Source: a virus. Taken from it: DNA of 35,598 nt. Both the position numbers and the translations under genes were made by a program. This document shows, in pieces, positions 7,104-15,172 of the stretch. A model generated the notes under the pieces. That model saw nothing but the letters and a program-made list of their open reading frames with translations, made no database searches and was not told the DNA's origin. How positions within the stretch are numbered: position 1 is the first letter of the stretch; each line of letters begins with the position of its first letter. The stretch is taken from the IMG/VR virus record IMGVR_UViG_3300042691_033953, positions 1 through 35,598 of that record; one strand, 5' to 3'.

Positions 7104-9434
7104 CTATATTTGTATATTTAATTGGCGACCAGCTTTTCTAACCCACATGATTTGACAATCAATTTGAACATCTTGTTGTTGTTCGTCTCCATTCAATTGA
7201 GCATTAGAAAGCGTGAATTGTGTTGTAATAAAAGAAGATCTTGTAGAGCAATAAATACGTTGCCAGTTTTTGGTTGACCCTCTTTCAAGTTTTATACCAT
7301 TATAAGATGGATTTGTAGTGTCTATTATAGAATTAAAAAATGTATCAGCTGCACCTGTGACTTGATTGTAATTTTTAGGATAGGTGTTTAATGGATCCTG
7401 TTCGTTATAATCACCGTATATATTCATTGTAACAGCGCCAGAATCCGTGACATTCATTAACACATCTATGTATCCAAGTTGTATATTCTCACCCTCATCT
7501 AAAAAGTTAAACTTTTTACTTTGTATTTTAAACCCATCTCTAACACGAATAACACCGCCTCCTATAAAGGTTCCTCCTGGAAATGGAACTGCTGTGTCGA
7601 AATCTTGAGTCGTTGTATTGAATGTAGATATTTTAAAGCTGTTATTATCAACTCTTTGTACCCCATATACTTTATCGTTTAAAGATGTGAATGGGTCAGT
7701 TAGATCTGTTAATTGAATGACCTGAAAATCCGAAAGGTTGTAATCAGGGCTTGTAATTAGTGTTGTCCCGCCAGAAGAGGTAATATTAGAGATGTAAAGT
7801 GTAGGATCATTGCTGACAAGCTGATCAAGTATTTCTATGAACCCTTGCTGATTACCCGCAACGATATAAGGAAATAACGCAGGAACCCCAGTCCAAGGAA
7901 AATTAGAATTATTCCATGTTGAATTTCCTTGAGCCCATGTTATTCCTGTTATACTTTGAAAATTTCCATAGTATGTAAAGCTATCTTGAAATGTCGCCCA
8001 TGAATCATTTTCATAATTATAAACTAATCTTCTATTAGGAAACTTTGGAGTATATCCTTCAGCAGTTATTGGATATGACCAGTAAGCAAGCCTTTGCTGA
8101 AAATCTCTTATTCCGACTACTCGATCGTTTCCATTGTCTTGATTTTCGATAGAAAACACAAGATCTGGTATCTTAACATCTATAGGTGCACTTTTGAACG
8201 AATCGCATTCAACTATAGCTTTATCTCCAAATCCCACTAATGAAGTATCAAATTGAACGGCACTAAATGTGCTTTCTGTACCTAATTCAGCATTAACCAT
8301 TTCAATTTGAAAAGGAGCAATAGATCTTCCTGTATATCTCAATTGCCATGTGCTTCTTTCGCAATAAATAACTAGATTGTCTCTAACCATACCGACGGAA
8401 ATAATGTCCTGATTTGTTGGGATATCAAGAAAACCACCTTGACCTCTTATATCGTCTTTCCAAGCATCTGTAGTTAATGGATTTCCAATAGCTGACCATC
8501 TAATTCTTTGTCTTCTTTGAACAGCTGTTGTTGTTGTTATGTTATTAGTATTTCCCTCGTATGTATTAAACGCGAGAAGTCTTCCTCTAAACGGAAGTAA
8601 TGCTAATGCTTGGTTTAAAAAAAGTGTTCCAGCTACATTGAGTGTAGGGGAAAAATTTGTCCAGGTAGTTCCATCTGTATATCTAATTGGATCAGCAGGT
8701 CTTGCCGTTGCAACATCTCCTAAATTAAAATTGGTCACCCAACACAATTTCACATTAGATGAACTAACCCAGTAATTTGTACCCCAAAATAATTGATAGT
8801 CGGTTCCGTTCCATGTAGTACCAGCAATATATTCACTGAACGTTGTTCCGCTATACCTATAAGCGTATTTAGTGTCAAAAAAGATTGTTTCTTCATCGTT
8901 TTTAGAATTAATTTCTCTATTTATTATACCTACAACTGGAAGGTTAGGGTAATAGCTATAAGAAATGTTAATGTTTGATGCTGCAGCAACTGGTTGATTA
9001 TTCCATACTAAATTTAAATCTCCTGTTATGTAATTAATTGTGCTTGATAAACTTATATTTATAGTACCTAAAATATTTCCAAAATCATCGTCTATACCTG
9101 TTCCATGATTTGCTGCATTTCCTCCAGTAATACTTATTAAAACGCTACCTGGTACAATTTGACCATTTCCTGGAACTATAACCGGACTAGTAGTAGAAAA
9201 TAAATTCACTATTTGGCTGCTTACTGAAAGTGTTGTTGTTGCTGCAACATAGCTTGCAATTGATCTTGTTAGACGACCTAAAAATCTACAACCTTTCTTT
9301 CTTTTAATTCTTTCCCTCCAAACAAAAGCATTTTGTAGCACTGGATAGGCGTCGTTTGGAAGAATAAATTCTTCCCTAGACTCTACTAACCCAGTAGACA
9401 TTCCTGCAATTTTGATTGGTTGGTATTTTGCCAT
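7104..9434 (-). CDS. Large tail/nozzle protein (T7 gp12 / P22 gp10-like role), 776 aa
   Basis: The largest single open frame. The N-terminal region (residues about 15-55: E-F-I-L-P-N-D-A-Y-P-V-L-Q-N-A-F-V-W-R) followed by I-K-R-K-K-G-C is the pattern I associate with podoviral tail proteins that begin with a line listing nodes along the tail tube. The body is beta-rich and likely propeller-like, with W-S-A-I-G-N-P-L, Y-C-E-R-S-T-W-Q-L and V-Y-N-Y-E-N-D-S-W-A-T strands. Its size is near that of T7 tail tubular protein B. It follows the adaptor gene, with an HNH gene between them. Role inferred from gene order, size and motif; exact family unverified. Confidence 0.65.
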   Translation of the reverse strand: MAKYQPIKIAGMSTGLVESREEFILPNDAYPVLQNAFVWRERIKRKKGCRFLGRLTRSIASYVAATTTLSVSSQIVNLFSTTSPVIVPGNGQIVPGSVLISITGGNAANHGTGIDDDFGNILGTINISLSSTINYITGDLNLVWNNQPVAAASNINISYSYYPNLPVVGIINREINSKNDEETIFFDTKYAYRYSGTTFSEYIAGTTWNGTDYQLFWGTNYWVSSSNVKLCWVTNFNLGDVATARPADPIRYTDGTTWTNFSPTLNVAGTLFLNQALALLPFRGRLLAFNTYEGNTNNITTTTAVQRRQRIRWSAIGNPLTTDAWKDDIRGQGGFLDIPTNQDIISVGMVRDNLVIYCERSTWQLRYTGRSIAPFQIEMVNAELGTESTFSAVQFDTSLVGFGDKAIVECDSFKSAPIDVKIPDLVFSIENQDNGNDRVVGIRDFQQRLAYWSYPITAEGYTPKFPNRRLVYNYENDSWATFQDSFTYYGNFQSITGITWAQGNSTWNNSNFPWTGVPALFPYIVAGNQQGFIEILDQLVSNDPTLYISNITSSGGTTLITSPDYNLSDFQVIQLTDLTDPFTSLNDKVYGVQRVDNNSFKISTFNTTTQDFDTAVPFPGGTFIGGGVIRVRDGFKIQSKKFNFLDEGENIQLGYIDVLMNVTDSGAVTMNIYGDYNEQDPLNTYPKNYNQVTGAADTFFNSIIDTTNPSYNGIKLERGSTKNWQRIYCSTRSSFITTQFTLSNAQLNGDEQQQDVQIDCQIMWVRKAGRQLNIQI

Positions 9435-9465
9435 TATTCTTCTCTATTTCTTTTTTGGAGGTACT

Positions 9466-9987
9466 TTATCCATATTGATTTCTTAATCTACCTTTTTTCT
9501 TTGCGTCCTGCATATTTTCTTTTGCAGTTCCAACCCACAAATGATCTGGATTTATACACTTTGGATTATCGCAATGATGACACACATATAATCCAAAAGG
9601 TATTTCTCCCTTAAAAATGATATAACTTGCTCTGTGAGCATGCATTTTCTTGTTGTTTTCATATATTGTAGTATATGCATAACCATTTGGATGTATATCT
9701 CCTTTCCACTCCCAGCATCCATTTACCCTTTCAATATTATTTATCAACTTGCACTTAGTTGAGCAAAAATCCCTTTTTAGACCTTTTCCAACAAATTCTA
9801 AGGAACAATTCTTGCATATTCTATTATGTTTTTGTCTCCACAAGAATTTTCTTCTTTCTGCATATTTTTCTTTATTTTTCTGTCTCCATTCCTTTCTATA
9901 TTCTTTGTCGCATTCAATACAATATGCACATCCACTCCAAAACTGATCCTGTTCTTTTTCTTTTTTACATCTATGGCATTCTTTCAT
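9466..9987 (-). CDS. HNH homing-type endonuclease with zinc ribbons, 173 aa
   Basis: Two Cys-rich zinc sites lie in the N-terminal half: C-H-R-C (4-7) paired with C-A-Y-C-I-E-C, then C-K-N-C (58-61) paired with C-S-T-K-C. The C-terminal half carries the HNH core: H-A-H-R-A-S-Y, then V-C-H-H-C-D-N-P-K-C, then N-P-D-H-L-W-V-G-T and a K-E-N-M-Q-D-A tail. Such enzymes nick DNA and spread their own gene into related phages. It stands free between the adaptor and large tail genes, not in a recognisable intron, and can be regarded as an insertion splitting two genes that are otherwise adjacent. Confidence 0.88.
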   Translation of the reverse strand: MKECHRCKKEKEQDQFWSGCAYCIECDKEYRKEWRQKNKEKYAERRKFLWRQKHNRICKNCSLEFVGKGLKRDFCSTKCKLINNIERVNGCWEWKGDIHPNGYAYTTIYENNKKMHAHRASYIIFKGEIPFGLYVCHHCDNPKCINPDHLWVGTAKENMQDAKKKGRLRNQYG

Positions 9988-10042
9988 ATAACCCTCCTAG
10001 GTTATTTAAATAATACCATTTTACATAATTATTGCCACCATT

Positions 10043-11131
10043 TTATCCCCCATAAGGATTTCCCCAACCTTGGTTCCATCCTAGATTTTGTGTTGTAGCT
10101 GTAAAAATTGTATTGTTGCGCTGTCCAATCTCCTCCGTCCCTTGCCTCTCTAAAACAAGAGCTTCTTGGCGTTTGAATCCTTCCATAAGATTATCTATGC
10201 TATCTTGGTCTTGGCGTTCTCTAGCTATCTCTAGTGCGCTTCCGTACGCAAGATACTGCCACCATTGCAATAATATAGGATTATCACTGGTTTCAAGAAA
10301 TTGAACGGGTGTCAAATATGTCTCAACTTCAATTTTATGAATCAATTTAGGTATAGGTCTAATCTCAAAATAATTATTCCAAAACAACAAAGAATAAGGA
10401 CGCCCTGGCTGATATTGTGAAACAAAAAGGTTAAATTCAGAACCGCTAGCAGGTACAACGTTAGCTAAAGAAAAGTCAATAATGAATACACCAGTTACAT
10501 AATCTACACTTCCTACTCTAGTTTGTTGCTCATCGCCTGGCCCTAATTCTCCAGTTGCAGGAGCGTTATTTAAGTTTTTCATACCCGAAACGTTAGTTGT
10601 TATCGATGGGTTTGAAACTTGCGGTACTGAAGATTGATAGTAAAGATTACCTTCTCCATCGTCAGCAATTCTTATTGCAGAACCACCAACAGCCAAACCA
10701 CCAAATGTTACGTTTCCTGGGAGAAATGGAACTGTTGGACAAGTGAAGGTAATTAAAATATTGGATGAATTTGTTGTGCCATCTCCTACAAAAGGCTTGG
10801 ACAATGTCGGAAATCTAGGCCACATTCTGTAAAAATCATTACGATCTTTAAAAAATGTTCCATTAATTCCATCTACATATACTGGCGCCCTGATACCCTG
10901 ATTAAAATTAACGTTTAAAGGGTATCTTCCTTGGTATGGAGCAGTATAAAATGTGTAAACGCTCCTCATCTGATCAAGTTTTATTCCGTAAGGAAAATCA
11001 TTTTGATAAAATGTATTGATAGCTTGGTCAATAGTGGTTGTAGTTAATTGCTGTTCTGATGGAGAAGCAATAAGTCTACGAACTTTTAGACGTATAGCGT
11101 TTAATGTTGAATCAGGAGGAGCGATTGCCAT
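10043..11131 (-). CDS. Head-to-tail adaptor protein (P22 gp4 / T7 gp11-like role), 362 aa
   Basis: The N-terminal helical segment (L-N-A-I-R-L-K-V-R-R-L-I, residues about 10-45) and the C-terminal helical segment (W-W-Q-Y-L-A-Y-G-S-A-L-E-I-A-R-E-R, about 295-340) flank a beta-rich insert. This is the architecture of tail adaptors that dock under the portal. The C-terminus ends Gly/Asn/Trp-rich. Its position, downstream of capsid and decoration-like genes and upstream of the large tail protein, fits. The call rests on layout and helical motifs, not on an alignment. Confidence 0.6.
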   Translation of the reverse strand: MAIAPPDSTLNAIRLKVRRLIASPSEQQLTTTTIDQAINTFYQNDFPYGIKLDQMRSVYTFYTAPYQGRYPLNVNFNQGIRAPVYVDGINGTFFKDRNDFYRMWPRFPTLSKPFVGDGTTNSSNILITFTCPTVPFLPGNVTFGGLAVGGSAIRIADDGEGNLYYQSSVPQVSNPSITTNVSGMKNLNNAPATGELGPGDEQQTRVGSVDYVTGVFIIDFSLANVVPASGSEFNLFVSQYQPGRPYSLLFWNNYFEIRPIPKLIHKIEVETYLTPVQFLETSDNPILLQWWQYLAYGSALEIARERQDQDSIDNLMEGFKRQEALVLERQGTEEIGQRNNTIFTATTQNLGWNQGWGNPYGG

Positions 11132-11141
11132 ATTTACCTAA

Positions 11142-11546
11142 TTAAAATGAAATTGGGACAAGTTCATGGATTTTTAATGGGTTTTGGTCTTTAGCCATCA
11201 CCTTATCATCAATAACTCTATCAGCTCTTTGTGCTAAGCCTTTATGCTCATTGATTTCATCTACAAAACCTTTAGGTAAATCATATGTCTTACCTGGAAT
11301 CAAATGATAAATTTGAATTGGATCTCCTGCGTATCTCATATATGGTTTATCTAATCTTTCATGCATTCCACGATGATTAATATAACGTGCTTTTACAATA
11401 CGGCTATCTTCTTTTTTTTGTTTTTCAGCCTTAGATTTCATTTCAGGTTTCATTGAAGCAAATCCATCATCTGCTACTGAGTTAGGAAGTGTATTAATTA
11501 AACCGTGTTCTTCTCCAGTTTCTGTTACCATTACAATTTGTGCCAT
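11142..11546 (-). CDS. Conserved-looking virion-module protein, 134 aa
   Basis: Family not recognised. A charged linker (about residues 33-50: M-K-S-K-A-E-K-Q-K-K-E-D) precedes a compact segment with Y-I-N-H-R-G-M-H-E-R-L-D-K-P-Y-M-R-Y-A-G-D-P-I and L-I-P-G-K-T-Y-D-L-P-K-G-F-V-D-E-I-N. The conserved-looking R/Y/P/G residues suggest a small folded domain. No membrane span or catalytic triad is seen. The gene lies between the FCCH-like protein and the adaptor, 14 and 10 bases from its neighbours, and may be a head-completion or decoration factor. Confidence 0.55.
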   Translation of the reverse strand: MAQIVMVTETGEEHGLINTLPNSVADDGFASMKPEMKSKAEKQKKEDSRIVKARYINHRGMHERLDKPYMRYAGDPIQIYHLIPGKTYDLPKGFVDEINEHKGLAQRADRVIDDKVMAKDQNPLKIHELVPISF

Positions 11547-11560
11547 ATTTCCCTCTTTGT

Positions 11561-11950
11561 TTAGTTTCCGATGTTGTTTAAATTTTGAAATGGGACTCTT
11601 TGGGTATTATTATTTATTACAAGGTTTCTAGAACCTGCAGGACTCAGTGAAGCTGGTTTTTCTACTGCGCTCAACGTGGGAGGAACTGTAAATACATCAA
11701 AATAAGTTGAGTCTATAGCTACAGTAAAATCTAATGCATTTATGTTTGTTATTTCTCCAGTCAAACCATTAGCCTGAATCATTCCATAGTTTTTTGGAAC
11801 TGTGAATCTTACCAATTGACCGACAACGTAAGAATTCACTGCTGAATCTACAATAGTGACAACCATTTGATAAGCATTAGTCATATTGGATATCAAAAGG
11901 GATCCAGGTATGACCAAGGTTCCCGGTAAATACGTATTGGCTTCTGGCAT
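11561..11950 (-). CDS. Capsid-associated protein sharing a domain with the 350-aa neighbour, 129 aa
   Basis: Residues about 40-90 (V-V-G-Q-L-V-R-F-T-V-P, then Y-G-M, then N-G-L-T-G-E-I-T-N-I) closely parallel residues about 215-270 of the neighbouring 350-aa protein (V-V-G-M-K-V-H-F-S-V-P, F-G-M, S-G-L-T-G-T-I-V-A-L). The two genes therefore share a duplicated beta domain. This gives no enzyme function; decoration or head-surface proteins are the likely class. A 9-bp hairpin lies just upstream (11966-11990), and an AGGTAAA ribosome site precedes the start. Confidence 0.6.
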   Translation of the reverse strand: MPEANTYLPGTLVIPGSLLISNMTNAYQMVVTIVDSAVNSYVVGQLVRFTVPKNYGMIQANGLTGEITNINALDFTVAIDSTYFDVFTVPPTLSAVEKPASLSPAGSRNLVINNNTQRVPFQNLNNIGN

Positions 11951-11965
11951 TTTTACCTATTAATT

Positions 11966-11990
11966 GGGTAAAGGCATTAAACCTTTACCC
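11966..11990. other. Intergenic hairpin before the 129-aa capsid-associated gene
   Basis: GGGTAAAGG and CCTTTACCC pair perfectly around a 7-base loop. No T run follows on either strand, so a standard intrinsic terminator is not supported. It may be a processing or stability element separating the abundant 350-aa message from downstream genes. Only the symmetry is observed. Confidence 0.45.
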
Positions 11991-12012
11991 TTATTAAATT
12001 ATATAAATTCAA

Positions 12013-13065
12013 TTAGTTTTCCATTTTATACGCTTGCCATACAATTACATCAGATGTACTACCAGCTGGAGATTGTGCGCCAGCAGCTAAGTACATAAAT
12101 GGAGTAAATTGACCTGTATGAAATGGTTGCTTTTGAAATTCATAACCAGTTTGAACCAATGTGATAGGATCAAAGCTAGTTTGAGCACCTGCAGGAGCCA
12201 ATGTAGCAAATAATTGTGCTGTTGGTGACAATGCACTTGCTGGGAATGTAAAAGGTGTAAAGGAAGAACAATCAATATCAACAACCATGTTATAGGCTGC
12301 AACAAAGTTTGTTAAACCTGTATTAGATACATTTAAAGCAACGATTGTGCCAGTCAAACCGCTCATTTGAGACATTCCAAATGATGTAGGAACGCTAAAA
12401 TGAACTTTCATACCAACAACGTAGTATGCTGAAGGGTCTACAGATACAGAAACAACGCTTTTTCCAACGTATGGTGTTGTTAAACTTCCTGCATTTGAGA
12501 TACCAGTGATATATAAATATTCTGGATCTACAGCAGCGTATTTTGAAACACGTCGTGTATTACCTGCTGTTGCAGCTGCAAGACCGTTTTGTGATGTGTT
12601 TGGCAAACCTAATAAAGTATAACCTGAACCAGAAGAAGAAGAAATTTGAAATACCATACCGCCGATTGTTAAATCGCCTGTTGTATTGTAAATTCTTACT
12701 AGATCTCCATCAGAATATGTATTTGTTTGGGTCACAACTGCAGGGTTTGCTGCTGTAATACCTGTAATAGCTGCTGCTGCTTGAGCTTCTACAATAGGAG
12801 CTGTTTCAACATACGTAAACCCACCAGATGAAACTTGTGTCAAGTTCATTGCATTTGTTGAGTTTGTTTTTAGCCATTCAATAGCTGCACCAGCAGGAGT
12901 TAGATTCTTATACCATTCAAACATCACTCCACGACCAGTACCTTGTGTAGTAGCTAATTGTGTAAGGTTTTGAACTTTAAAATAATCTGCTGAACTTGGA
13001 AGTGGAACTTTAACACCAACACCAGTAGAAGTGAAAGATCCCTGAGTAACGATAGTAAAAGCCAT
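12013..13065 (-). CDS. Capsid-associated/decoration protein with FCCH-like repeats, 350 aa
   Basis: Follows the capsid gene by 10 bases. Residues about 95-160 (I-T-G-I-T-A-A-N-P-A-V-V-T then Y-S-D-G-D-L-V-R-I-Y) resemble the FCCH-like beta domain (named after ubiquitin-activating enzyme E1) that occurs in many phage structural proteins. A second domain at about 215-270 is shared with the 129-aa neighbour. The protein is Ala/Thr/Ser/Gly-rich with few charges, as expected for an abundant virion component. Likely a head decoration or auxiliary capsid protein; the domain assignment is from motif recall. Confidence 0.65.
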   Translation of the reverse strand: MAFTIVTQGSFTSTGVGVKVPLPSSADYFKVQNLTQLATTQGTGRGVMFEWYKNLTPAGAAIEWLKTNSTNAMNLTQVSSGGFTYVETAPIVEAQAAAAITGITAANPAVVTQTNTYSDGDLVRIYNTTGDLTIGGMVFQISSSSGSGYTLLGLPNTSQNGLAAATAGNTRRVSKYAAVDPEYLYITGISNAGSLTTPYVGKSVVSVSVDPSAYYVVGMKVHFSVPTSFGMSQMSGLTGTIVALNVSNTGLTNFVAAYNMVVDIDCSSFTPFTFPASALSPTAQLFATLAPAGAQTSFDPITLVQTGYEFQKQPFHTGQFTPFMYLAAGAQSPAGSTSDVIVWQAYKMEN

Positions 13066-13075
13066 GATCTTACTC

Positions 13076-13739
13076 CTAGTTTAAAGTTGCTGTTACGTTT
13101 AGGCCACTAATCCAGTTTTGGTTAGTAATCGCTCTAGCGATTGCAAACTTAGCATACAACTGGCTGTTTTGTGCCACAGATGACACTACGTAAGGAGGGC
13201 GATAACCGAGAATAGCTGTATATCCGTTTTGTTCAATTTTAGCAGCAGCTTCTAAACCAAACATTGGAATAGTGTAAACTGTATTTCCTGCTAAAGAAGC
13301 TCCTGGAATCTTTGCTGCTTTAGAAGAAACAAAGAAGCGGAATCGGCTAATAGAGCAATATTCTTCTGGTCTCAATCCTTCTTGATGAGGATAGCTATTC
13401 TTGAGCACAACACCGTTTACGTTTTGTAGATCGGATGTGATGTCTGTGCTAGCAAGCGCAATAAAAGCATCACGAGTCGGGCTTGTACCAAACTTGTCCA
13501 TAGCTTCGTTTACAGCAAGCATTGTGCGAGCATCATTACCCAATAGGATACGTTCGATATTGTTGACGCTTGCTCGGTTGATGTTACTTGGCTGATCTCC
13601 GTTACCACCACCAACAGCATTGATGTAAGATACAGAAGAAGCGTAAAGATCGCGCATTAACAAGTCTTCTTTTTCACGTAACCATTGACCTAACAGAGCT
13701 GTAAACTTTGTAAGAACTTTATCGTTTTCGTAGAGCGTA
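13076..13739 (-). CDS. Major capsid protein, exon 2
   Basis: The 3' exon of a split gene. Joined to exon 1 it gives a 960-base, 319-aa frame. The start T (13739) is fixed by an intron-final G at 13740 and by pairing of the first five exon bases (UACGC) with GCGUA beside the internal guide (P10). Continuing from exon 1, the product reads I-N-E-Q-V-T-L-Y-E-N-D-K-V-L, then A-L-L-G-Q-W-L-R-E-K-E-D-L-L-M-R-D-L. This is the helical signature I associate with N4-gp56/P22-fold capsid proteins of podoviruses. Abundance, size and position after scaffold fit. An internal TTG start at 13663 is not needed. Confidence 0.85.
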
Positions 13740-13928
13740 CTACACTGTTACTTTCAGAGCTTTCGACTCGCTCTTACTGACCACATTGTTTAATCGTCTC
13801 GCAGGACGTTTTATTGTGGCGGAGGGTCTTGTTAATCCCCTCGCAATGGCTTTCACCATTGATCGGACTATCACTTCACCTTATGGTGTCATCGGGGTTA
13901 GTCTCTGCGGGTGCAATTTAATCATGTT

Positions 13929-13940
13929 TTCTGGTATACT
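13929..13940 (+). promoter_or_regulatory. Possible extended -10 promoter for the antisense endonuclease gene
   Basis: TATACT at 13935-13940, preceded by TG one base upstream (TGG-TATACT), forms an extended -10 element about 30 bases before the endonuclease ATG. No good -35 is seen. Some promoter on this strand is needed, because the capsid message cannot encode the endonuclease. A weak call. Confidence 0.4.
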
Positions 13941-13970
13941 GTTACGTAAACATTTACCAAAGGATTTTAT

Positions 13971-14477
13971 ATGGCTAAATATGGAAAAGAACAATATATT
14001 CGAAAGACATACGAACCGACCGTTTTGGCTTACTTGGCTGGAATTGTCGACGGTGAAGGAAGTATCAGCGCTGGTAGTTACTCTGCTAGTAGCATTGGAA
14101 CGAGACAACACACCACTTACCTTTCTGTGACTAATACAGACAAATCGCTTATTGATTGGCTTGTTTTTCATTTCGGATCTAAAGCTCACCCATTCACAAG
14201 TAAGCAACTTTCTAAAAACTCTAGAAAACCTGCTTGGAGATGGCAAGTTAGCGGAGATAGATTGTTGCACATTTGCGAAGAGATCCTTCCTTATATCGTT
14301 GCCAAAAAGAAACAAGTTGAAATTATGATTAAGCTTAGAGAAACCTACACAAAAAGAACTTATGAAGTGGGTCAAAGAGGTCCCAAGATTTCTCAAGAGA
14401 TTATTGATCTTCGCGATTCTTATGTTAGAGAACTTAGAGCTTGTCATATTCGAACTTCATCCATTAAACACTTTTAA
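13971..14477 (+). CDS. LAGLIDADG homing endonuclease, antisense inside the capsid intron, 168 aa
   Basis: Residues 21-30 (Y-L-A-G-I-V-D-G-E-G) are the LAGLIDADG motif with its acidic catalytic Asp. A single motif at this length implies a homodimer. The sequence then follows the family plan: S-I-S-A-G ... L-S-V-T-N-T-D ... L-I-D-W-L, a W-R-W-Q-V-S-G strand and a Lys-rich helix. AAAGGA about 7 bases before the ATG is a ribosome site. Family members cut the intronless allele so that the intron spreads. The odd point is orientation: the gene runs opposite to the intron and the capsid transcript, so it must be expressed from its own antisense RNA, which would also cover intron 5' parts and exon 1. 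Confidence 0.9.
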   Translation: MAKYGKEQYIRKTYEPTVLAYLAGIVDGEGSISAGSYSASSIGTRQHTTYLSVTNTDKSLIDWLVFHFGSKAHPFTSKQLSKNSRKPAWRWQVSGDRLLHICEEILPYIVAKKKQVEIMIKLRETYTKRTYEVGQRGPKISQEIIDLRDSYVRELRACHIRTSSIKHF

Positions 14478-14570
14478 AGCTTCCCTCTGGTTACCATGAG
14501 CTTTTTAGGCTTTTAGGCTTTCCAAGGTATTTACCGACGATTTATAGCAGGCTACGCAGCTAATAATTCA

Positions 14571-14866
14571 ACCTGCTCGTTAATTACAACAGTCTTAGCG
14601 TAAATCTCCATTGTAGCATCGATATCTGTACGAACTACAACTTCTGGAGCTGGATCAATACCAGAACCGTCTAATTGTCCTCCGTCAGTTGAAAGACGCT
14701 CATAACGAGACATACGAGTTGTTTTACCGATATAAGCATCAGCAAAATGAAGATCGCAACCAAAACTATGAATCAAATTGAACTGTGGTGTAGATAATAA
14801 GTCTTCAGAAAATTGCAAAGGCAATTCTGGAGCCATATTCTGGATATTTGTAATTCCAGTAGCCAT
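14571..14866 (-). CDS. Major capsid protein, exon 1
   Basis: The 5' exon: ATG at 14866 with a GAGGTG ribosome site, ending after two bases of a Val codon at 14571. Without splicing the frame would run six more codons into the intron and stop at 14552, making a 104-aa fragment. The encoded residues 1-98 include T-P-Q-F-N-L-I-H-S-F-G, T-T-R-M-S-R-Y-E-R-L and V-R-T-D-I-D-A-T-M-E-I-Y-A-K-T-V-V-I-N-E-Q. These match the N-terminal arm and early beta strands of N4-gp56/P22-type capsids as I recall them. The gene is downstream of scaffold and a tRNA. Confidence 0.85.
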
Positions 14867-15021
14867 ATTGGCACCTCTTTTTTAAATGTGGTTATCCGTT
14901 TTATCCTTGGCGAAAAGACATTACAGCCACACTGACGAAGTGCAATACAGTCTAGAATTTAAGGCTAGCGAAGCCAGTAACTACTGCTTAAATCAAGATA
15001 TTATCATCATTAATTTAAAGT
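14867..15021 (-). other. Capsid-gene leader, no coding content seen
   Basis: About 155 bases lie between the tRNA terminator and the capsid start. There is no credible reading frame. The minus strand holds the GAGGTG ribosome site and an AT-rich stretch (GATAATAT near 15000) that could be a promoter -10, but no convincing -35 is placed. Because a terminator stands directly upstream, a capsid promoter in this leader is expected. A GGCTTCGCTAGCC near-palindrome lies in the middle (about 14965-14977). Confidence 0.4.
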
Positions 15022-15053
15022 AAAGAAAAACCCAATGAAACCGATCATTGGGT
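15022..15053 (-). terminator. Intrinsic terminator after scaffold/tRNA-Asn
   Basis: On the minus strand, ACCCAATGA and TCATTGGGT form a perfect 9-bp stem with a 6-base loop, followed by TTTTTCTTT. It ends the transcript that carries scaffold and the tRNA, before the capsid gene. Confidence 0.85.
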
Positions 15054-15092
15054 AATGAATTATGACCGCCGTCACTCATAACCCATTTTTTA

Positions 15093-15164
15093 CTCCGGAA
15101 GAAGGATTCGAACCTACGACCAACGGATTAACAGTCCGCTGCTCTACCGCTGAGCTATTCCGGA
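15093..15164 (-). tRNA. tRNA-Asn (anticodon GTT)
   Basis: A full cloverleaf is readable on the minus strand. The acceptor arms TCCGGAA and TTCCGGA pair over 7 bp. The D arm is GCTC..GAGC. The anticodon arm GCGGA-CTGTTAA-TCCGT has GTT in the loop. The T arm contains GGTTCGAATCC with the TTCGAAT loop. The discriminator is G (15093) and no CCA is encoded, so host CCA addition is needed. It lies between the scaffold gene and a terminator. Phage tRNAs usually offset codon differences or host tRNA cleavage, and Asn codons are frequent in the virion genes here. Confidence 0.95.
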
Positions 15165-15172
15165 TTGTGGTT

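Larger units (their letters stand above)
13740..14570 (-). ncRNA. Group I intron interrupting the major capsid gene (831 nt)
   Basis: Seen directly on the minus strand. P1: exon AGCAGGU (14577-14571) pairs with guide GCCUGCU (14552-14546), with the required U-G at the splice site. P10: GCGUA (14557-14553), directly before the guide, pairs with exon-2 UACGC. P3: UCGUCGG (14540-14534) pairs with CCGAUGA (13895-13889). P8: CACC-auaa-GGUG (13888-13877). P7: CAGAGACUA (13907-13899) pairs with AUAGUCC (13871-13865), the R and S core elements. The last intron base is G. Splicing restores an uninterrupted frame. A LAGLIDADG gene lies inside it on the opposite strand. Pairings P4-P6 were not worked out. 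Confidence 0.92.

Noticed and set aside
9749-10098. Three plus-strand Phe/Leu/Ser-rich frames opposite the HNH gene
   Set aside because: They are antisense shadows of a Lys-rich protein; hydrophobic only because AAA/AAG reads as TTT/CTT.
13881-14447. 188-aa minus-strand frame inside the capsid intron
   Set aside because: It is the antisense shadow of the LAGLIDADG gene, has no domain pattern, and also overlaps core intron pairings.
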